From the NCBI GenBank assembly GCA_021108395.1, contig JAIOQZ010000059.1:1-64000 (forward strand): 64,000 nt of DNA, written 5' to 3'. The position numbers and the translations under genes were made by a program. Below are positions 15,499-24,203 of the stretch, one piece after another (position 1 is the stretch's first letter; each line of letters opens with the position of its first letter). The stretch comes from Candidatus Cloacimonadota bacterium. Its GTDB lineage: Bacteria > Cloacimonadota > Cloacimonadia > Cloacimonadales > JAIOQZ01. The notes under the pieces were generated by a model, which saw only the letters and a list, made by a program, of their open reading frames with translations, did no database searches and was not told the origin of the DNA.

Positions 15499-16373
15499 CT
15501 ACAAAGCAAACACTGGTTCACGGTGACGCCCGTGATTTGTCATTCATCGCAGACGAATCCGTGCACCTTGTGATAACTTCTCCGCCATATTGGAATCTGA
15601 AAGAATACAACGATGCAGAGGGTCAGCTTGGTCATATTGATGATTACGAGGAATTTCTATCGGAACTGGCAAAAGTGTTTCTTGAATTTCGCCGTGTGCT
15701 TGTGCCCGGCGGACGGTTTATCTGCGTTGTCGGCGATGTTTGCGTGTCTCGCAAGAAGTTTGGCAGGCATCTCGTATTCCCACTGCATGCAGACATATGT
15801 GTCATTTCTCGCAAGCTTGGGTTTGATAATCTGAACCCTATTCTCTGGTATAAAATCGCCAACGCCTCCTATGAAGTTCAGGGAGGGTCAGGGTTTCTGG
15901 GCAAGCCTTATGAACCCAATGGCATCATCAAGAATGACATCGAGTTCATTTTGATGCAGCGTAAGCCAGGGGGGTATAGAAAACCCACTCAACAGCAGCG
16001 TGAGTTGAGCAAAATCCGCAAAGACCAGTATCATGAGTGGTTTCAGCAGATATGGCGGATTCCCGGCGCCTCAACGAAAAACCACCCGGCGCCATATCCC
16101 GAAGAACTGGCCTACAGACTCGTCAACATGTTCTCTTTCATAGGGGACACGGTTCTTGATCCATTCTGCGGTACAGGAAACACACTTACGGCGGCAGCAA
16201 AGTCCGGCCGCAATGGTATCGGTGTTGAAATCGATCATGAATACTGTCAGATGGCTCTGACGAATCTGAATGTGAAAACCAACGAAGTTTTCCTCGATAC
16301 TTCAATCGAGTTTATCGACCGCTCACTCACTCCTTCTTGTTCGCCAGCAGACGATAGAACGTGCTCCGGGTAA
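15492..16373 (+). CDS. Site-specific DNA methyltransferase (beta class, SPPY type)
   Basis: A 293-residue amino-methyltransferase with motif IV TSPPYWNLKEY (29-39) before the AdoMet-binding motif I DPFCGTGNTL (about 223-232), the order that defines the beta class. The SPPY form usually goes with N4-cytosine methylation, and the partner nuclease suggests CTCGAG as target; both are predictions. A C-terminal motif GIGVEIDHEYCQMA completes motif II. It would protect host DNA against the adjacent XhoI-like nuclease. Its last 15 codons overlap the 3' end of the convergent giant regulator gene by 47 bases, so the C-terminus may have been remodelled when the pair was inserted. Lower GC than the flanking genes supports transfer. 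Confidence 0.9.
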   Translation: MLTTKQTLVHGDARDLSFIADESVHLVITSPPYWNLKEYNDAEGQLGHIDDYEEFLSELAKVFLEFRRVLVPGGRFICVVGDVCVSRKKFGRHLVFPLHADICVISRKLGFDNLNPILWYKIANASYEVQGGSGFLGKPYEPNGIIKNDIEFILMQRKPGGYRKPTQQQRELSKIRKDQYHEWFQQIWRIPGASTKNHPAPYPEELAYRLVNMFSFIGDTVLDPFCGTGNTLTAAAKSGRNGIGVEIDHEYCQMALTNLNVKTNEVFLDTSIEFIDRSLTPSCSPADDRTCSG

Positions 16374-19300
16374 GCTTCAGCTCCTGCATCACGGCTTTTG
16401 CCGACCCCAGTTTCTGTTTGCGCCAGGCAAGGTACGCCGCCACCACGCCGCCCACATCCTGCACCTCTTCCGGCTGTAGCTCGAAGGTTTCCCGCCCCTC
16501 GTGCTCCACTTCGTCCTGAGGCATGAGCAACGCCTTATACACCTGGTTCTCCAGCTCGCGAACATTGCCGCGCCATTCACGCGTTTGCCATGCCTCGATT
16601 ATCCTGTCGGGGATGGGCGCCACCACAATCTCCGGCTGAATCTGAAGGAACTTGCGGGTGAAGTGGCGCACCAGCGGCGGGATGTCCTCACAGCGCTCGC
16701 GTAGCGGCGGGATATTGATGCAGAAGGCGCTGATGCGATAGTAGAGGTCTTCACGGAACGTGCCGTCCATCACCGCCTGGCGCAGGTCGATATTGGTGGC
16801 GAAGACGAAACGGGCGTTGGTGCGCATTTCGCGCTTGCCGCCAACCGGGTAGTATGTGCGTTCCTGAAGCACGCGCAGCAGCTTGGTCTGCATGTCGGGG
16901 CCGAGGTCGCCAATCTCGTCGAGAAAGAGCAGGCCATGCTCGGCCAGCGCCACCTTGCCGGCTGCATCTTGCACCGCGCCACTGAACGAGCCCTTCACAT
17001 GCCCGAACAGCTCGCTCTCGAACAGTTCACGCGGCACGGTGTTGATGTTGAGGCTGATCATCTCGCCTTTGTAGTTGCCCTCATGGAAGATAGCGCGTGC
17101 CAGAATCTCTTTGCCGGTACCGGTCTCTCCGGTGATGAGCAGCGGAAACAACACCCGCGCCAGCGTGACCGACTGCCGAATCACCTCGGCAACAGCGGGA
17201 CTGCTGCCCAGAAAACCATGGAAGTCCTCGGCCATCGTGATGGCGCGCAGACGTTTCTGTGTCTCAGTCTGGCTCAACTTTTCGAGAAACACGCCCAGGA
17301 TCGAGGCCAGGTTCTCGATGCTGCTCACATCTTCGTCGTCCAGGTCGTGGTCGGCGTTGGCGGTGTGCATGTAGATGGTGCCCAGCAGGCGACGCCCCAC
17401 CACCACAGGCACGCACATCGCATTGAAAATGCCCAGGGTCTGGATGCTCTCGTTGCGGCCATGGTCTTCCGGGCCAAAGCGTAATACGCGGAACACATTC
17501 GTCTTGTAAAGCTGTAGAATGTGGTTGCTGTATTCGAGGGCACGGAAGTCTTCCTCGCCCTGGTTGACCACCTGCCGCAGCGCCAGGAAGCGGTCGGCCT
17601 CGGTTTCGTAGAGGAACGGTATCACAGTTTCAAAGCGGAACAGATGCTGTACCAGCGACTCCATCTCGGCCAGAAACGGCTCGAGTTCGGTGAACTGCGA
17701 GAACTTCTGAATGATGTCCTGCCAGTTGGAGCGGTTGAGCTTCTGGCGCATGCGTTCCCACTGGTCGAGTACGCCGGCGGCTTGTGAGGCGCGGTGTTCG
17801 AGGCCCATGCCGGCAAACATTTCGCGCGCCTTGAAAAGGCAATCGTGCGCCTGCTGCACCTGCCCGCCGCGTTCGAGGGCAAGTCCGCCCCAGTAAAGCG
17901 ACTCGGCCTGTTTGAAGCGGGTACCGAACTTGCCGTCCTTTATCAACTGCAACACTTCTTCGTACCGGCCCTCCTCGAACAGGGCGATGACTTGCTGGTA
18001 GTCGCTACGTGGCGAGGCGTCATCCTTGCACCAGCCGAAGAGGCCGCAGAAACGCTCGATATCCTTGTCCGTGCCGAAACGGTAGAGCAGAAAGCGGATT
18101 TGGCGCATTGGATAAAACGTGCGGATATCTTCCGCGCTGGTTTCAAGCGCCGTCTCGATGACGTCGCTATAACTGAAGGTGTGGTCGAGAAAACTGCACT
18201 CGATATAGAGTTGTAGCATATAGCAGGTGGCATAGCCGTGCGACTGGCCGATGGTCTGGCGAATAGTGTCGCGGCACAGGTCATATTGCTCGCGCAGCAG
18301 GTAATAATAGATACGAATAACCGTGAGATGCGTCACCATCACGCGGGGCAGGTTCTCCAGAGGCAGGTCGTCGTAAAACAGCAGAACCTGCTCGATCTTG
18401 TCGATGTCTTCCTTGCCCGTGTTGGACAGCAGATAGAACAGCACGCGACTAAGCTGGAACGGCGATTCCACCTTGAGCGCCAGCAGCATGAGGAATTCGA
18501 TAAATGTCTCTGGCAGCTTGAGATGCGCCCGCGCACGAGTCATCAGGTTGATGAGAAAGTTTGGCTCGGCCTCACGCACAACCTCACGGCTTATCTGGCG
18601 AAAGATGTCGGCGTCGAAGTCGTCGGGGCAGTGAGGATAGAGGATGTCCATAAGAAGATAGAGCGCCTGGCGCGACGCTGACGAGAGATTACCGTCGCGG
18701 TAAAGCGCCTGCATCGATTTGAGGTCGCGGAGGCCGAACAACGCAATCAGTTGGCGGTGCTGCTCAATGTCGCGGCGAAGATCGGCGTCCAGCGTTTTCA
18801 GTTCGTCGTCGGTTATTGACACCAGATCGGCAGGCAAAATGGCGGAGACCGCATTGACCTGCAACAGATAGAAATGCAGCCGGCCTCGCTCGTGGACGGC
18901 AAGGTCGCGGGCGGCCAGCATGATGTGCATCAGCGTTTCGGCCAGAGCGAAGTCGCGCACGATGATATAGCGGTGCAGCCAGACAAAAGACTTGATGGGC
19001 AGGGCGAGGAATTCCGCCCGTGCCTCGATGTCGCCAGACATGAGCGCACGGCACATAGGTTCGAGAGTACGCCACACACGGCGCGAATCGTTCAGTTTCC
19101 AGTCGGCCAGGGCATCGCGCATGTCGTCCACCGCCGCGGCAAAGCTCTGGGCTACATAGACTGTCTCGCTCACAGGGGCGCCAATGACGATTTGCCCGTC
19201 TCGCCAGCCCACCTGCGCCTCGGCGATAATACGTTGCAGCGGCACGGTATGGTCGGCGTCGATGACGAAGTCCTCGAGTTCGTGGGGACGGCGCAGGCCA

Positions 19301-20124
19301 TTTTGCAGGCAGAAGCGGTCATACAGCTCGAAGCTGACTCGGCAACTGATGCTGCGGGTATAGAACAGGTCGCACAGTCGCTGGTGGAATTCGAGGTAGC
19401 TGGCGTAGGGCGGCTCATAAGGCAGCAGCAGCGGCGGGTTGGTGGCGCTCATGGACTCGATGAGCGTGTCCGGGTTGTCGAGGCGACGGGCGGGGTCGGG
19501 AGCGAGGAAGAGCAGAGCATCATCGCCCAGAGGGCACTCTGGCGGCAGGATGAGGGGCCTACCGGCGCTCAGGCGTTCTTTCACCTCGGCGGGACTCGAA
19601 TAATGCGCCACGAACAGCAGCGCCGCCGAGTACAGGTTCGACTTCCAGTTGATATGCCCGCTCACTTGCTCCGGCGCGGCCCAATCGAGCGTGAGTCGTC
19701 CCCTGTGAGGTGTGAGGTCGATGAGCTTGAGGCACGGCGCGCCGTCAATCTTGCGAACGCGGATGTGCTCCGGCTTCAGGTCGCCGATGAACAGGTTGTG
19801 ATGTCGCAGCCAGCGCACGAGATGAAACAGCCGCTCCCAGAGGAAGGTGGCGTCCTGCGGGTGTCGTTCGAGATAAACATCCAGCGGCAGGCCGTCGAAC
19901 CACTCATAGACGAGGGTGATAGCTCCGTCGCTCTCGCTGTGCTCGAGCAGTTCGGCGAACGCGGGATGCCGGTGGCGCGCATAGAAATCGATCTCGGCGC
20001 GTATCTGCGCCCGCACCAGCGAGGTGGGTTCGCTACAGCGTTTCATGACACGATAGCCACGCTTGTGCGCCTCGCGCCAGATTTCCACGCTGTCGGTTTT
20101 CTTATAGTACTGCCGGTCGGTCAT
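16327..20124 (-). CDS. Protein-kinase-like / helical repeat / GAF / sigma-54 activator fusion
   Basis: A 1265-residue regulator. Residues 1-260 have a Ser/Thr kinase fold: VMKRC (K28), E44, GDLKPEHI (D115, K117), LIDLTP in place of DFG (D136) and APEQ (150-153); the glycine-rich loop is not evident. A long helical, TPR-like region (about 300-780) follows, then a GAF domain (about 800-960), an AAA+ sigma-54 domain (about 975-1210; Walker A GETGTGKE, Walker B LLFLDEIGD) and a Fis-type helix-turn-helix (AKAVMQELKLTRSTFYRLL). The sigma-54 contact loop reads GSFSGA (1045-1050) rather than GAFTGA. It has no receiver domain, so control would come from phosphorylation, TPR partners or a GAF ligand. 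The start at 20124 is set by AGAGG 4 bases before ATG. Converges on the restriction-modification pair. Confidence 0.88.
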   Translation of the reverse strand: MTDRQYYKKTDSVEIWREAHKRGYRVMKRCSEPTSLVRAQIRAEIDFYARHRHPAFAELLEHSESDGAITLVYEWFDGLPLDVYLERHPQDATFLWERLFHLVRWLRHHNLFIGDLKPEHIRVRKIDGAPCLKLIDLTPHRGRLTLDWAAPEQVSGHINWKSNLYSAALLFVAHYSSPAEVKERLSAGRPLILPPECPLGDDALLFLAPDPARRLDNPDTLIESMSATNPPLLLPYEPPYASYLEFHQRLCDLFYTRSISCRVSFELYDRFCLQNGLRRPHELEDFVIDADHTVPLQRIIAEAQVGWRDGQIVIGAPVSETVYVAQSFAAAVDDMRDALADWKLNDSRRVWRTLEPMCRALMSGDIEARAEFLALPIKSFVWLHRYIIVRDFALAETLMHIMLAARDLAVHERGRLHFYLLQVNAVSAILPADLVSITDDELKTLDADLRRDIEQHRQLIALFGLRDLKSMQALYRDGNLSSASRQALYLLMDILYPHCPDDFDADIFRQISREVVREAEPNFLINLMTRARAHLKLPETFIEFLMLLALKVESPFQLSRVLFYLLSNTGKEDIDKIEQVLLFYDDLPLENLPRVMVTHLTVIRIYYYLLREQYDLCRDTIRQTIGQSHGYATCYMLQLYIECSFLDHTFSYSDVIETALETSAEDIRTFYPMRQIRFLLYRFGTDKDIERFCGLFGWCKDDASPRSDYQQVIALFEEGRYEEVLQLIKDGKFGTRFKQAESLYWGGLALERGGQVQQAHDCLFKAREMFAGMGLEHRASQAAGVLDQWERMRQKLNRSNWQDIIQKFSQFTELEPFLAEMESLVQHLFRFETVIPFLYETEADRFLALRQVVNQGEEDFRALEYSNHILQLYKTNVFRVLRFGPEDHGRNESIQTLGIFNAMCVPVVVGRRLLGTIYMHTANADHDLDDEDVSSIENLASILGVFLEKLSQTETQKRLRAITMAEDFHGFLGSSPAVAEVIRQSVTLARVLFPLLITGETGTGKEILARAIFHEGNYKGEMISLNINTVPRELFESELFGHVKGSFSGAVQDAAGKVALAEHGLLFLDEIGDLGPDMQTKLLRVLQERTYYPVGGKREMRTNARFVFATNIDLRQAVMDGTFREDLYYRISAFCINIPPLRERCEDIPPLVRHFTRKFLQIQPEIVVAPIPDRIIEAWQTREWRGNVRELENQVYKALLMPQDEVEHEGRETFELQPEEVQDVGGVVAAYLAWRKQKLGSAKAVMQELKLTRSTFYRLLANKKE

Positions 20125-20199
20125 AGTGCCTCTTAAGGGGGAAGACGACCCATGCTGGGCAAGTAGGCGCACGCTTGTCAACCAAACTTTTTCAAGAGC

Positions 20200-20404
20200 A
20201 GGGGTTCCACCCCTGAACCCCGCTCGCCTTTTGAAAAAGGCGAGACCGAAAACTCTTGCGGATACTGCGTATCCTATGTACAATAATATTCTTGTGACAC
20301 AAAGGATGCGTTAGCATCCGCTAAAGCTTTTTGGTCTTACCTTTTTCTCGAAAAAGGTAAGTGGGGTTCAGGGGCAACGCCCCTGTCTTACCGCAAGAGT
20401 TTTC
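20200..20404. repeat. Shuffled inverted-repeat cluster upstream of lepB
   Basis: The 350-base gap between the giant regulator and lepB (divergent) is dominated by repeats. Hairpin CTCGCCTTTT/AAAAGGCGAG (20223-20232 with 20235-20244) and hairpin CTTACCTTTTT/AAAAAGGTAAG (20336-20346 with 20351-20361) are related, and both sit beside a GGGGTTCAGGGG-type block in opposite orientation. A perfect 14-bp inverted repeat GAAAACTCTTGCGG lies at 20248-20261 and 20391-20404. A small GGATGC/GCATCC hairpin is at 20304-20319. A TTGACA at 20404-20409 may be the -35 of lepB. No gene is visible here. Confidence 0.6.
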
Positions 20405-20472
20405 TTGACATAACCGCACCTGCGTGGGGATTAGGATGAAACAAGTGGTATGCCCACACCTAAGGATCGCTC

Positions 20473-21342
20473 ATGGGTCTGTTCAAGCGCAAACAAAAGC
20501 GCGTACAACGCAAAAAGAACATAGTGCAGGACTATTTCGAGGCCATCCTCTTCGCCTTCGTCGTGGCCATGATTATACGCAACTACACCTTCCAGAACTT
20601 CATGATACCGTCGTCCTCGATGGAGCAGACGATGCTCATCGGCGATTATCTCGTCGCCATCAAGGTGGCCAATTTCTTCTCCGACCCCGACCGCGGCGAC
20701 ATCGTCACCTTCCGCTATCCATCGGAACCGGTTCATCCGCAGGGCGATGTGCACCGCCTGCTCGGCCCGCTATATTGGGACAGCGACCGCAACTTCTTTC
20801 GCTATTACGAACGCCGCAACGTGGTCAAGCGCGTCATCGGCATCCCCGGCGACGAAGTCCTCATCCGTGACGGTAATGTCTATATCAACGGCGAGCCATA
20901 CAAAATCCCCACCGAGCAACACCTCGACCCCGACCAGTTGCTGGACATCGAAGGCAACCGCCTCGACAATCCCATCGTGTGGGATCGTGGCGACTACCCG
21001 GGCGCCGATGTCAACTTCGGCGATTACGACGGCTGTGTCATGGGTTGGCGAGACAACTTCGGCCTGCTCGACTCCGACACCGGCGAGCTGTCGCCTGTCA
21101 CCGTTCCACATGACGCCTACTTCGCTTTGGGCGACAACCGCGACCTGAGCCTCGACAGTCGCTACTGGGGATTCCTGCCGCGCAAATACATCACCGGCAC
21201 CCCGTTCCTGATATTCTTCTCGGCTGGGCAAGACCCAGTGGACAGTGTGCAGGAGCTGATCTATCGCAAGCGCGCCGAACAGCGCGGCGAGTCGATTCCG
21301 AAGCGCATCCGCTGGGAGCGGTTTATGCGCCTGGTGAAGTGA
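20473..21342 (+). CDS. lepB: Signal peptidase I
   Basis: A 289-residue inner-membrane serine protease that removes signal peptides from exported proteins. One N-terminal membrane helix (about 25-42, ILFAFVVAMIIRNY) is followed by the catalytic serine box FMIPSSSMEQTM, the lysine box RRNVVKRVIGIPGD and the C-terminal GDNRDLSLDSRYWGF box. A region between the lysine box and the last box (about 140-215) is longer than in E. coli-like enzymes. The next gene starts by overlapping its stop (GTGA), so lepB and hemW are coupled. Many genes in this window encode exported proteins that would be its substrates. Confidence 0.95.
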   Translation: MGLFKRKQKRVQRKKNIVQDYFEAILFAFVVAMIIRNYTFQNFMIPSSSMEQTMLIGDYLVAIKVANFFSDPDRGDIVTFRYPSEPVHPQGDVHRLLGPLYWDSDRNFFRYYERRNVVKRVIGIPGDEVLIRDGNVYINGEPYKIPTEQHLDPDQLLDIEGNRLDNPIVWDRGDYPGADVNFGDYDGCVMGWRDNFGLLDSDTGELSPVTVPHDAYFALGDNRDLSLDSRYWGFLPRKYITGTPFLIFFSAGQDPVDSVQELIYRKRAEQRGESIPKRIRWERFMRLVK

Positions 21343-22469
21343 GCGACACCACCCCGACTTCCGATTCCACTATCGAGCACGTCTATATCCATGTACCGTT
21401 TTGCCTGCGCAAGTGCGGCTACTGCTCGTTCTATTCCCAACCCATCACCGAGGCGGCCCGCGTGCTCTTTCTGGATGGTTTGCACCGCGAGATCGAGATG
21501 TATCATGCCGCATACGATGTGCGCCCTCGCACCATCTACTTCGGCGGGGGCACCCCCTCGCTGCTCTCGCCGGACGAGATCGACGCTATCCTCGCACGCT
21601 TCGACCTCTCTCTCGCTGATGAGATAACCATTGAGGCGAACCCTGCCACGGTGAACGACCGCTACGCCGCCGCACTGGCCGCCACGCCGGTCAATCGCGT
21701 CAGTCTGGGCGCGCAGTCGTTCGATGATGCCGAGCTGCAATGGCTGGGGCGGATGCACAACGCCGACGCCACGATGGAAACCTTTGCCGCGTTGCGCCGT
21801 CACGGACAGCGCAACCTCTCGCTCGACATCATCTATGGCCTGCCCGGGCAGACGCAAGCCGCGCTCGATCGCAGCCTCGACGCCGTGCAGCGCCTCGCGC
21901 CGGAACATGTTTCGCTCTACTGTCTCAGCCTCGAACCCGGCACGCCGCTGTGGAGCGAGCGCGACAGCCTCCCCGCCGACGATGCCGTCGCCGATCTCTA
22001 TGAGCATCTCTGCGAGCGCCTGCCGCGCATGGGCTACGAGGCCTACGAACTTTCGAGCTTTGCCAAAGTGGGGTTTGCCTCGCGGCACAATCTGTCATAC
22101 TGGGACGGGTCACTCTACATCGGATTGGGGCCTTCGGCGGCGGGCAACCTGCCGGGCGTTCGCTACCGCAATCCGGCGGGAATCGAGCCGTGGCTGCGGA
22201 CTGTGCAGGCGGGCAACGTAGCTCCCAACGCCATTCCAGTCAGTGTGCCGGAGCGGCGCAACGAGTTCATGTTTCTGGGTTTACGACGCACACGAGGCGT
22301 CAGCGCGGCGGAGTTTGCGCAGCGCTTCGGGGTGAGCGTCGAGTCGGTCTGGGGCGAGGCTATCGAGCGTTACGAGCGGCTGGGCATGCTGCGGCGCGAG
22401 GGTGAGCGCCTCATGCTGACGCCCCGTGCCTGGTTTGTCTCGAACGAGATTTTGCAGGCGTTCTGCTGA
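21339..22469 (+). CDS. hemW: Radical SAM protein HemW (coproporphyrinogen III oxidase-like)
   Basis: A 376-residue radical SAM protein with the HemN/HemW N-terminal signature VYIHVPFCLRKCGYCSFYS (cysteines spaced C-x3-C-x2-C for the 4Fe-4S cluster), then FGGGTPSLL, EANPATV, NRVSLGAQSFDD and DIIYGLPGQT. The short N-terminus (no extension with the extra HemN residues) and the HemW C-terminal domain (EFMFLGLRRTRGVS) favour HemW, a heme chaperone, over the true oxidase HemN. The start is a GTG overlapping the lepB stop. Confidence 0.88.
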   Translation: MSDTTPTSDSTIEHVYIHVPFCLRKCGYCSFYSQPITEAARVLFLDGLHREIEMYHAAYDVRPRTIYFGGGTPSLLSPDEIDAILARFDLSLADEITIEANPATVNDRYAAALAATPVNRVSLGAQSFDDAELQWLGRMHNADATMETFAALRRHGQRNLSLDIIYGLPGQTQAALDRSLDAVQRLAPEHVSLYCLSLEPGTPLWSERDSLPADDAVADLYEHLCERLPRMGYEAYELSSFAKVGFASRHNLSYWDGSLYIGLGPSAAGNLPGVRYRNPAGIEPWLRTVQAGNVAPNAIPVSVPERRNEFMFLGLRRTRGVSAAEFAQRFGVSVESVWGEAIERYERLGMLRREGERLMLTPRAWFVSNEILQAFC

Positions 22470-22510
22470 TAGACTGTAACCTTGACAGGCCACCGGCGTT
22501 ATATTGATGC

Positions 22511-22610
22511 AGACCGGAACTTCCGCACATAGGGATGTCGGCGCCCCGCCTCATCCCAGAAGTTCCACACACATTGGCCGCCTCCCTCTCTCGGGCGGCC
22601 TTTTCTTTTA
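22511..22610 (+). ncRNA. Candidate structured small RNA with its own terminator
   Basis: Downstream of hemW a compact, highly paired segment is followed by an intrinsic terminator. The outer stem GGAACTTC/GAAGTTCC (22516-22523 with 22559-22566) encloses GGGATG/CATCCC and a GGCG/CGCC tip; then GGCCGCC/GGCGGCC (22576-22582 with 22594-22600) runs into TTTTCTTTTA. A TTGACA at 22482-22487 could be the -35 of its promoter, though no good -10 is seen at 17 bases. It might instead be the structured 3' end of the lepB-hemW transcript. I see no match to 6S, 4.5S or tmRNA. Bases 22611-22844 hold no further feature I can support. Confidence 0.45.
22576..22610 (+). terminator. Intrinsic terminator after hemW / candidate small RNA
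   Basis: A 7-bp GC-only stem GGCCGCC/GGCGGCC with an 11-base loop is followed directly by TTTTCTTTT. It ends plus-strand transcription coming from lepB-hemW or from the small RNA candidate. Confidence 0.75.
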
Positions 22611-22844
22611 ACGATTTGTAATACCGCGCATCTGGCGGAATAACAAACGCATACGCCAGAGCGAAACCGCTTTTTCAGAAAGACGTCAAGGGTGTCTCTC
22701 ATTATATTTGTAAAGTGACTAGGAGTGATACTTCACACTTCACAATGCGCACACGAATTGCATTTGATGCAGACGTGTGTTTTTTCTTGACATCGGCAGA
22801 AGAACCCTTCACAAATTCGTTGACTGCTTACAAAGGACTCCCGC

Positions 22845-22994
22845 ATGAAAATTGGAAAGCTCTGCCTTGTCACCGGGCAAAACCAGCTTGTTGGCCAGAA
22901 CCGCAAGCCCTGGGTCAGCATTGATATGAAGTTGCAGATATTCACTTTGGAACATTCCGGTATTGATGCGAAAGCGCTCATTGGCGAGCGGTGA
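22845..22994 (+). CDS. Possible 49-residue leader protein of the glycan cluster
   Basis: A short frame, MKIGKLCLVTGQNQLVGQNR..., starts 7 bases after AAAGGA and ends in a TGA that overlaps the ATG of the next gene (TGATG), the coupling pattern used by real gene pairs in this window. Codon use looks ordinary. It has no known domain, signal peptide or membrane segment. It could be a small coupled protein, or a remnant of a lost gene. I would treat it as tentative. Confidence 0.35.
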   Translation: MKIGKLCLVTGQNQLVGQNRKPWVSIDMKLQIFTLEHSGIDAKALIGER

Positions 22995-24043
22995 TGGTTC
23001 TCAGCTACTGGCTGCTGCAAGCTCCCTATACAGCCACCTGGCGCCTGCTCAAATATATGCGCCGTACAATCCCGGCCGTGTTCTATTGCGCCGATCTGCA
23101 CGACTGGGTTATCTTTGAACCAGTGCAAAAGCATCTGCGGGAACTGCCGGTTGTCACCAGCAACGCCGAGGTCGTGCGGGTCATGCGTTCACAAGGCAAA
23201 AAAGCGCTGCGCATGCCGGTGTTCCCCGACACGGTAATCATGTGTCGTCACGCCTGCCACAAGTTCCCAGCACGTGCGATTACACGCATCGGCATGAGGC
23301 ACGGCCCCTACCACTTCAAGCGGATGACATCCGCCGGCAACTACAACTTGTTCGACCTCTATCTGATGACCAGCGCCGCCGATGTACGCTCGGCGGAGAC
23401 CATCGGTGTAACGAGCGCCACTGCTGTCGGGTACCCCAAGCTCGACAGGGCTTTCAACGGAGCGCTGGGCGAGCGGGAACTGGCGGAATTGCGGCAACGC
23501 TGTCATCTCGACCAGCGCAAGAAAACCCTGCTGTTTACCGCCACCTGGCCCAAATCCGGCATGTCGGCGTTTTCTCGCTGGCATGACCGCCTGTCCGAGC
23601 TCACCACTACCTTCAATGTGCTGGTCACGCTGCACCCGTGGATCGAGGAACGCTATCGCCAGGTGGTGGCTTCCACTCCGGGTGTTTTTCTTGTCGAGGA
23701 CGACGATGCCGTCCCCTATATCGTGCTGGCCGACGTCTGCATTGGCGACACAAGCTCCATCCTCGCCGAGTGTTGCGCTCTGGATAAACCGCTCATCACG
23801 TGGCGCACGGAGCGGGCTAAACGTACACTCGACGAAATCGAGGCGTTGCTGGAGCGCATCAGCCTGCGGGTGAAAAGCTTCGAGCAGATGCTCACAGCGA
23901 TTGACGACTGCCTCGCCAACCCTGACCTGAAACGGCGCGAACGGCAGGAAGCATCGCGGTTGATGTTCGATGAACTCGATGGGCAGGCCGGCAAACGAGC
24001 GGCGGAGGAAATTGTGCGGCTCGTTCCCGAATTGCGGCCATGA
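22994..24043 (+). CDS. CDP-glycerol glycerophosphotransferase-like GT-B protein
   Basis: A 349-residue protein with a GT-B type layout. The second half carries the TagF/CDP-glycerol glycerophosphotransferase-like elements: GMRHGPYHF, VTLHPWIEE and CIGDTSSILAECCALDKPLI, where the last binds the nucleotide of the activated donor. It would transfer a glycerol phosphate or sugar phosphate during surface polymer synthesis in the cytoplasm. No membrane helix is evident. The start overlaps the stop of a possible 49-residue gene. It is the first substantial gene of the glycan cluster. Family call is reasonable; donor and acceptor are unknown. Confidence 0.7.
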   Translation: MVLSYWLLQAPYTATWRLLKYMRRTIPAVFYCADLHDWVIFEPVQKHLRELPVVTSNAEVVRVMRSQGKKALRMPVFPDTVIMCRHACHKFPARAITRIGMRHGPYHFKRMTSAGNYNLFDLYLMTSAADVRSAETIGVTSATAVGYPKLDRAFNGALGERELAELRQRCHLDQRKKTLLFTATWPKSGMSAFSRWHDRLSELTTTFNVLVTLHPWIEERYRQVVASTPGVFLVEDDDAVPYIVLADVCIGDTSSILAECCALDKPLITWRTERAKRTLDEIEALLERISLRVKSFEQMLTAIDDCLANPDLKRRERQEASRLMFDELDGQAGKRAAEEIVRLVPELRP

Positions 24044-24203
24044 AGCTTGCACGCGACAGGGAAAACGCAACTGGCGCAAGATAACAGATTGACAAACTCT
24101 ATCGCATTATCAATGAATGTACTATAGTAAAAAAACACGTTTGAAAAATGTAAAAAGTATCTGGTGAAAAGAGTCGATATGTTCAAAGAAAGCAGGGCTA
24201 CAA

